Shown: positions 57,593 through 64,000 of the stretch, piece by piece | How the letters are laid out: every line of letters starts with the position of its first letter | How positions within the stretch are numbered: position 1 is the first letter of the stretch | From: Diphasiastrum complanatum | Taxonomy: Eukaryota > Streptophyta > Lycopodiopsida > Lycopodiales > Lycopodiaceae | Reading direction: 5' to 3' | Assembly: GCA_029204225.1 (NCBI GenBank) | Contig: CM055092.1 | Location: 70,993,472-71,057,471 of the forward strand | DNA: 64,000 nucleotides | Program-made: the position numbers and the translations under genes | Notes under the pieces: model-generated | The model's database searches: none | What the model saw: the letters and a program-made list of their open reading frames with translations, nothing else | Told to the model about the DNA's origin: nothing

Positions 57593-58242
57593 TTAAGAAT
57601 CAGCACAAGTAGGTTTAGTCAATGCTATACTTGGATCCATTGGAGTATCAATTGGTTTGCAATCAAACATATGAAAATTTTCTAAAATGCCTTTTAGATA
57701 TGTCTGCTCACTAAGATAGATCTTCTTTTGAAGCCTATTTCTAGTAATGTGAATTTCTAGCAAAGAATGAACAGCTCCTAAATCAGTCATGTCAAATTCT
57801 TTTGACAGATCACTCTTAGTAGTGTGCAGTAGAAAATGAACGCATCATCTACATAAAGAGCTATATGAATTGAGTGGACACTATATGCTTGGAATAAACA
57901 TTGCAGTGAACTAAATTGTATGCAAAACCCAATGAGATAAGGTAAGAATTGATCCTTTCGAACTGCCGCTCTAGCGGCCTGTTTCAGACCATAGATTGCT
58001 TTGTGCAGCTTGCACACTATGTGCCCTTGGCCCTTGACTTTGAATCCTTCCTGTTGGAAGGTATACAAGTCATCTTTGACATTTTCGTTGAGAAACATTG
58101 ACTTGACATCCATTTGGTGCATTTCAAGGTCTTCCATGGCTGCTAACGCAATTAGAGTCCTAATAGACTGCATCTTGACGACAGGTTTGAGAATTCCTTG
58201 ATAATCCACTCCTTGGACTTGAGTGAATCCTTTAGCCACCAA
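57593..58242 (-). pseudogene. copia reverse transcriptase
   Basis: The first frame reads VAKGFTQVQGVDYQ, MHQMDVKSMFLNENVKDDLY (catalytic Asp), KLHKAIYGLKQAARA and LYVDDAFIFY (YVDD present). A shift then leads to MTDLGAVHSLLEIHITR and YLKGILENFHMFDCKPIDTP. All RT landmarks exist, but in two frames, and parts between the palm and YVDD are altered. Confidence 0.9.
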
Positions 58243-58739
58243 CCGTGCTTTCGATTTTGCAATGGAACCATCAGAGTTGATCTTCTTCTTGAAGATCCAC
58301 TTGTTGTCAATAACTCTCTTGTGAGTGGAAAAGTCGACCAGTGTCTAGGTTTGGTTCGTCAAAAATGAGTTCTACTCTCTTCCCATAGCTTGTTGCCACT
58401 TCATAGCATCCTTGGAGTTAATTGCTTCGGCTAGGCTCTCTGGTTCTTTTGAAGAAGACCAGAATAATTGAGGTGTATACCTCTTAGGAATTGTCTGAGT
58501 CCGTGAGGATCTACGGACGCTTAGTTGCGGACACTTGGTTGACTAGGATGTGATGATGCTTCTTTTAGATTTTCTTCAGATCTGTTCGAGCTAGGCATTG
58601 TCCGCCGCTCGGCTTCTATAGCTGTAGCTGCAGGTTCTGTAGAAGAAACATCAACGTTGGAAGATTCCATGCTGCGTATAATAGGATGAAATGACACAAC
58701 ATCATTTATCGATGGTTGTTTAAAATCATAGTATGTATG

Positions 58740-59266
58740 TTATTGGAAGATTACATCCCTGGAGACAAATACTACATTGGTGGATGGATCATAAACTTTG
58801 TAAGCTTTATGTTCATCAGGATAGCCAATGAAAATACATTTATTTGTCCTATGATCCAACTTCTTTCTAAGCTGTTTAGGAATGTGAACAAAACATACAC
58901 AGTCAAAGATTTTTAAATGGCTGACACTAGGCTTGTGTCCATGCCAAACTTCATAAGAAGTTTTGTTGTTGATGGCTTTGGTGCTAGATCTGTTCTGCAC
59001 GTAATATGTTGTGGCAGTAGCTTCTGCCCAGAACTTCGCAGGTAGCTGTGATTGGTGTAGCATGGATCTGACTGAGTTGAGAAGAGTTCGATTCTTCCTT
59101 TCTGCAATCCCATTCTGTTGAGGTGAATATGAAGTTGTGAACTGTCTTCTAATACCACCATGTTCAGCCAGGTAGTCACACATCTCGTTAGAGAGGTATT
59201 AGCAAGACAAGTAGCCCGATCGGTAATTTTAATAAACTCATGGAAAGTAGCTTTCTCGTGCAACAT
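58740..59266 (-). pseudogene. copia integrase, C-terminal two thirds
   Basis: The frame contains GIRRQFTTSYSPQQNGIAER (catalytic Glu in the P-Q-Q-N-G-x-A-E-R box), LLNSVRSMLHQSQLPAKFWA, TSYEVWHGHKPSVSHLKIF and FIGYPDEHKAYKVYDP. The upstream core with the two Asp residues is broken or lost near 59183-59266. Same direction and order as RT, RNase H and LTR. Confidence 0.88.
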
Positions 59267-59279
59267 ATCAAAGTCTGAA

Positions 59280-60660
59280 CAAAATAGTTAGGAGGAAGAA
59301 GGGGCTCCCCATAACCTAAGGCGACGGCATCTTGAAACCAACCTGAGGACTGTTATTAAAAAAAACCTTTGTTAGCCAATAAATCATAAATAAAAGGTAA
59401 AGGTTTGATACTACCCCAACCAAAGGATAGTCGGATTCACATCTCGAAGATGCAGAGAGAGAGTAAAGCATTCACATAGTTCTTCTTGCTTAAGCAAGAC
59501 CAAACCCTTTGAAACCTTTATTCGTAAGCAAACAAGGTAAAGTATAGCTGAAAAGTAAATATAGTACAATAAAGCACCATAAAGCAAGACTTATTTCAAG
59601 ACATCCAGCTAGTACCTGCCACCATCCCACAACACAAAACCACGCAAGTTAGTATGTGAGGAAGACAGGTGTCAAAGCTGAATGTCAGTTGTTATCCATG
59701 TACAAAATAGCATTGCTACTTAACAGCTTGGTTAAGATGAAAAATTTATAGTCCAATCTTCCCATTTGCTTGTAACTTTTAGCGATAGGCTAAGCCGTCA
59801 TATTAACGTATCAAGGCGAAAGCCATGCTAATCAGTGTAATAGGCATTTTAGACCACATCAATAATTTATCAAATAAATGAAATAAATGAAAGACGCTTG
59901 CTAATAAACATGTGCACATAGCTTTTACGAAAAGACTTTAAGGTTGAGCAAGGAAACACGTACAACGGTATTAGGGCAAATCCATGCCATACTAACCCAT
60001 GGACCCATGAAAGAGTCGTGTAAATGGTGTAAAAATCCTTGAGCATATCCACGCTTTCCAAGGATGTTCATGCTCGATTACTAGTTTTAATTATTTGTGT
60101 AAACTTGAAAGGGCATGTGCAAAAAATTATGAATTTATTTGAGCTGACGTGTTTAAGAAACAAGTAAAAAAGCCTTTGGCTTGTATAGTCTCAATGAATA
60201 TGATAGGGCAAATCCATGCCATTCTAACATCGGAGACTATAGCCACCCTTGCACAAATCCATGTGATCCAAGAGTGTTGTACGCTAATGACGGGTACGAT
60301 TCTATGTATTGGGTTAGTTCAATAATCGTTTGAAATACGTCATGTCACAAATATTCGTTTTAAAGAAGACCAAACATACGTAAAAAGTCATTTTCATAAA
60401 ATATCTGATTAAGTAGAGGTGCTGAAATGCTTATATTACAACTCATACATGAATGGTCATGGAAGCGTGATCCTGAGAAGATGCCATGATATTTTTGCTA
60501 CTATCGTATCTTCATGCATTACCACAACAAGACTTATTGATGAGCTAATACCATAGAAGTGACCGCTATTTAGTATGCCAAGAAGCTTTTAATCACATCC
60601 AGTATTTTTAATCATAGTATGGTAGGAAACTAGTTCTATAGGAGATTGAAGGTGTCAAAT
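59280..60660. other. spacer with a diverged internal duplication
   Basis: GGGCAAATCCATGCCAT(AT)CTAAC occurs at about 59973 and 60207, followed by related text ending in CCAAGGATGTT / CCAAGAGTGTT. The two copies are ~235 bp apart. No gene recognised; the missing 5' part of the copia is not evident here. Confidence 0.5.
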
Positions 60661-60662
60661 GA

Positions 60663-61282
60663 TGAGAGGTGGTGGAAAAATCTTTCGTGGTCGCAAAATA
60701 GTCACGAAAGTGAAGCAACCACGACTCAATGCGATTTGGATGGAGTTTAGATGCGATCGATGGACACTGCCAGCTGAATCACTCCTACAGCCCTCCAAAA
60801 TGTAGTCAGACACTGCTGATCTACGTTTATAAATTAATGCAACATTCAACAAACTCAACCAATGTGCGGAATTGAAATGAATGGGAGAATCAGACACACA
60901 AATAACAGCAGACACATTTGCATATAAGATCATACATCATAAATTGACATGTGCACAATGGCTACAAGGTCATCTATTGATTTTCTCTTTGATTCTTAGA
61001 GCACTGCATGCAGATCCACGCAGTGCGTTGGCGTGAGAGAAATACAATTCTCTCACGAATGGATGTCTCACTTACTAGCAGACTTGTGGATCTCTATGAT
61101 CCTGATGACATAGCTCGTCTCGCACGCAAGCAGACTTTTTGTCTGTATTTCATCTTGATTGCTTACTAGCGTGTGTATATCTGTATATATTTCTATGTGT
61201 CAAGTATCATCTAGTATATAGTCGCTCTATGTAACTTTAAGATTAGAGTGATTAAGCATCTACAACTAATCAAAAAATTACA
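60663..61282 (-). mobile_element. copia 3' LTR, minus strand
   Basis: Read on the minus strand it starts TTGTAATTTTTTGATTAG and carries ACGTAGATCAGCAGTGTCTG, both shared with the plus-strand LTR at 30818-31502. The right edge in this direction (CTCTCA near 60663) is less certain. The RNase H of the same element lies just upstream. Confidence 0.72.
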
Positions 61283-61332
61283 AGAGTGGCAGATTAGCCA
61301 CGACCTAGAGTGTATCTGCTGACGTCATGCCA

Positions 61333-62427
61333 TCAGGTCAGATAACTATACTCCTGGGTACTTGCATGAACTTTGCAGGTACTCTTTGGAGCGTGAGGGC
61401 AAAAAAGGTTTTGCGACATTTTTCGTGTCGCGTCGTTGGTTTCATTTCCGTCGTCTGATCTTCTCGTGTTGGACCGCAAAAGATTCTTGTTCGCGAATCT
61501 TTTGCGTTCGTGTCTTCTTGACTTTTGTGTTCTCGAAGCCTTCATGTTTCGTGTCTCTTGACTTTCGTGTTCGCGAACATCTTTGTTAGACAGAGGGCTG
61601 AAAGCTAGCAAATCTTTGTAATTAGAAACGTTTTGTTTCTTCAGCTCCCTCTCAAAGCATGATAGCTTTACGATCCCGAGACTGCTCCTCTGTCTCTCAA
61701 AGAGTCCTTTGTCCAGGGCTTTGGTGAAGATGTCAGCAACCATGTCTTTAGTTCTGATGAAGGTGGTTTGCAGCATCTTCTTTTCAATTAGATCCCTGAT
61801 CAAGTGGTACTTGATCGCAATGTGCTTTGTTCTGGAATGGAACACGAGATCTTTTGTCAGGTGTATTGCAGCGGTGTTGTCCATCTGCAAGACCAGAGGC
61901 TCGTTCCTTGTCCATCTGCAAGACCAGAGGCTCATTCGTCCAGGAACTACCTTAGCCAAATTATCTCGTTGGCCTTCTTTGCTGCTGCAATGTACTCTGC
62001 TTCGCAGGATGAGCTTCTTGCTGACCCAGAGAACTGTTGCTCCTGATGCGATGGTGCATCCTCCTAACACGCTTTTGCAATCATCCTTGAGGGATGCCCA
62101 GCTAGCATCGCTGTAGGAAAGCATCCTGAAACCTGCATCACGACAATAATACAACCCGTAATTCCTCGTTAATTGAAGATATTGCAAAATGCGTTTTGCA
62201 ATCTTCCAATGTGTCGAGCCTGGATTCGTGCAGAATTGGCTCATCCTGAATACTGCATAAGCAATATCAGGACGTGTGTTGTCTGCAAGGTACATCAGTG
62301 ATCCTATCAGCTTCCTGTAAGGTGTGAGCTGCATCTGTTCTCTCTCTTCCTCAGTCTTTGGACAGTCATCATTTGTCAGCACCGTCCCTACGAGCATTGG
62401 AGTATCTGCTCCTTTGCAGTTCAGCAT
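61333..62427 (-). pseudogene. copia RNase H region with a Lys/Arg-rich extension
   Basis: Some 360 codons are open. LTPYRKLIGSLMYLADNTRP and the copia connection domain come first, then RMLSYSDASWAS with the first Asp, a segment near SKKLILRSRVHCSSKE with an in-frame 36-base duplication, TKHIAIKYHLIRDLIE, and MVADIFTKALDKGLFE. About 120 further residues rich in Lys, Arg and Ser follow, which copia RNase H normally lacks. RT upstream is replaced by the Penelope-like segment, so the element is dead despite the long frame. Confidence 0.88.
61880..61945 (-). repeat. 36-bp in-frame tandem duplication in copia RNase H
   Basis: GTCCATCTGCAAGACCAGAG occurs twice 36 bases apart, giving LVLQMD-type residues twice in alternative frames. 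Confidence 0.85.
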
Positions 62428-62487
62428 CCCAAAGTCCCCTAGGATCTTCTAGGTGTATCTGGACTGGTGAAAGTACGTAACAGAGCC

Positions 62488-62513
62488 CATGAGAGAGAGA
62501 GAGAGAGAGAGAA
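62488..62513. repeat. short (GA)n at a transposon junction
   Basis: About 12 GA units lie between the truncated copia RT end and the 3' end of the Penelope-like copy. Confidence 0.95.
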
Positions 62514-62579
62514 CCCACCAACCATACCCAGAGCTAGCAAAGTTTCTCAGAGGGCAGTTAGCACCCCCGAGATGGAGTG

Positions 62580-63380
62580 CTAACTGCCCACCAAAAGAAA
62601 TTTAGCATTTTTTGGTAAAGTAAACTTGAGCCCAGGGAACAATTCATGTAGAAACAAGTTGTTTGAAATTTCATACAATCTTCCTCTTGTGAAGCCGTTA
62701 TTTTGAAAAGCAAGAACAATGTTTTTGACCTCATCCATAAAGGAGACCTGTTCGCTACAACAGTACATGGCAGCAATAGTTTGAGCGACAATCACTTTAT
62801 ACGAGTTCATAATTGGCCTATTGGCAGTTAAGTGTATATACTGAAAAAACAAAAACGGAAATTCCCGTCTTTTGTTAAAAAAATTTATATGAAACTTTCC
62901 TGATAAAGAATCAAAGGTAGTGGTAATATTCAAAAAATTAACCGTGTTATCCAAAGCGTCTTCTTTTTCAATAGTGAGGTACTCCAAGGGATAGATCCAT
63001 AAGGCATTATCATCGATACGAGGTTGCTCCTTGTCTAGAAATACAAGAGTATCTATGTTGTTTATGAAACAAATATCATCAATATAACGGAAAGTGTGCT
63101 TGAAGGCACGTAGGTATTCCATTTTTCCAAGCCTGGCCAGTCTTTTCATAGAATGTATTCCAAAGAATGATAGATACCAGTTACACCAAGTAGGGGAACA
63201 GGCAAAACCCATAGGAATACCACAGACCTGTTTCCAGGTCCTATTTCCTAATCTTCCTATGCAATTGTCAATCAGTATATCATTATACTGGCAAAGAGGT
63301 TCTATGTCAATCACAGTCCAATTATTAGTCTGATTGGTCACCCATTTCCAGTCAAATTGCTTAAGGCTTGATTGAGACAT
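62580..63380 (-). pseudogene. Penelope-like reverse transcriptase, copy 1
   Basis: About 266 codons are open. RT motifs in order: GNRTWKQVCGIPMGFACSPT then WCNWYLSFF (motif 4), FRYIDDICFINN (motif 5 with the two catalytic Asp), TVNFLNITTTF (motif 6) and KFHINFFNKRREFPFLFFQY then NRPIMNSYKVIVAQTIAAMY (motif 7 and thumb). This order and wording fit Penelope-like elements rather than LINE, copia or gypsy RT. The N-terminal fingers and first catalytic Asp are missing, and the frame ends NAKFLLVG* with no GIY-YIG endonuclease behind it. Penelope is my best call; another non-LTR-like RT family is possible. Confidence 0.7.
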
Positions 63381-63394
63381 TCAAAATGTAATGG

Positions 63395-64000
63395 GATAAA
63401 AGCAATCACACAAATGGCATTTAATTTACTCTATGATTGGAATGATCTCCTTATTGATAACTGTATCGTCAGATTAGGGAACAAGACTTGGAGACAAATA
63501 CGTGGTATACCTGTGGGTTTTTCGTGTTCACCAACCTGGTGTAATTGGTATTTATCCTTCTTTTAAGCACAATTTATAAAAAGACTTGCCAAATTAGGCC
63601 ATACCACTTTTATGAATAACTTCTTACACTCATTTAGATATATTGATGACTTTTGTTTCATCAATAACCCCTGCATTGAGCTCTTTATGGATAAAACACA
63701 AGTAAGAACTCCTAAAAACCCATTCTGGATCTACCCTCTAGACTTTCTAGAAATAGAAAAAAAAAACATCAGAGGAAAACTCTACCAACTTTTCAAATAT
63801 ATCCGTTGCCTTTGATTAAAATTCTGGTCTGACACACCTCTCAAAGTTTGACAAAAGAAGAGAATTACCTTTTCCATTTCGACAATATATACATCTGACT
63901 TTGAATAGACCAATCTATAATTCATATAAGGTGATTGTTTCATAGGTCACTGCTGCAATGTACTGTTGTAACAAACAAAATACGTTCTTAAAAGAAGTCA
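63395..64000 (+). pseudogene. Penelope-like reverse transcriptase, copy 2 (inverted)
   Basis: This is a diverged copy of the minus-strand RT in the opposite direction. It reads NDLLIDNCIVRLGNKTWRQI, GIPVGFSCSPTWCNWYLSFF, a TAA, then SFRYIDDFCFINN, FWIYPLDFLEIEK and, after a shift, FDKRRELPF and NRPIYNSYKVIVS. It runs off the right edge. Stops and shifts show it is older or more relaxed than copy 1. Both copies begin at nearly the same point of the RT domain. Confidence 0.7.

Noticed and set aside
61709-62116. Plus-strand 135-codon frame
   Set aside because: Antisense shadow of the copia RNase H frame.

Overview
This window looks like nuclear DNA of a land plant with a large, transposon-packed genome. 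It holds plant-type spliced exons, plant Ty1/copia and Ty3/gypsy remnants with initiator-tRNA-Met-like and tRNA-Asp-like primer sites, a hAT remnant and very long dinucleotide repeats. The Penelope-like reverse transcriptase pair at the right end would fit a fern, lycophyte or gymnosperm better than a typical angiosperm, but I cannot name the species. No bacterial, organellar, tRNA, rRNA or CRISPR features were recognised.

Two host genes can be assembled by eye from exons whose splice sites and phases agree; both are on the minus strand. Gene A (about 20.43 to 10.1 kb) has a CT-rich leader with a 5'UTR intron, an exon coding a Tudor-like chromatin-reader fold, two short Trp-rich helical exons that recall the WHIM/WSD type of remodeller subunit, and a 1.8-kb exon. 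That large exon is an uninterrupted Ty3/gypsy integrase (zinc-binding region, core and C-terminal part) behind a basic, Ser/Glu-rich linker. The first catalytic Asp is replaced by Lys. I read this as a host-transposon fusion gene, a candidate domesticated integrase, and consider it the most interesting object here. Gene B (52.23 to about 29 kb) is (S)-ureidoglycine aminohydrolase of purine/ureide catabolism. Ten consecutive in-phase exons give 247 residues beginning with a signal peptide, and a further exon lies 14.4 kb downstream. The exon that should carry the metal-binding Glu/His cluster was not found, and the terminal exon is doubtful.

Layout. 1-4.9 kb: 5' half of a decayed gypsy element (minus) with its LTR and tRNA-Asp primer site, inserted just beside a copia primer site. 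5.0-5.8 kb: unrecognised. 5.8-8.65 kb: decayed hAT element with palindromic ends. 10.1-20.4 kb: gene A. 20.5-23.2 kb: unassigned, low-complexity and small tandem duplications. 23.2-26 kb: solo/truncated LTR and a copia gag-protease fragment. 26-28.8 kb: AT-rich, nothing recognised. 28.8-52.2 kb: gene B, whose introns carry copia and gypsy fragments, an LTR-RNase H-LTR deletion derivative, a triplicated ~340-bp unit and several microsatellites. 52.3-55.3 kb: intergenic with a ~290-bp compound microsatellite. 55.6-59.3 kb: copia pol and its 3' LTR (minus). 59.3-60.6 kb: diverged duplicated spacer. 60.66-62.5 kb: second copia 3' end with LTR. 62.58-64.0 kb: two Penelope-like reverse transcriptase copies arranged head to head.

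Nearly all transposon coding regions carry stops and frameshifts. The open integrase exon of gene A stands out against that background.
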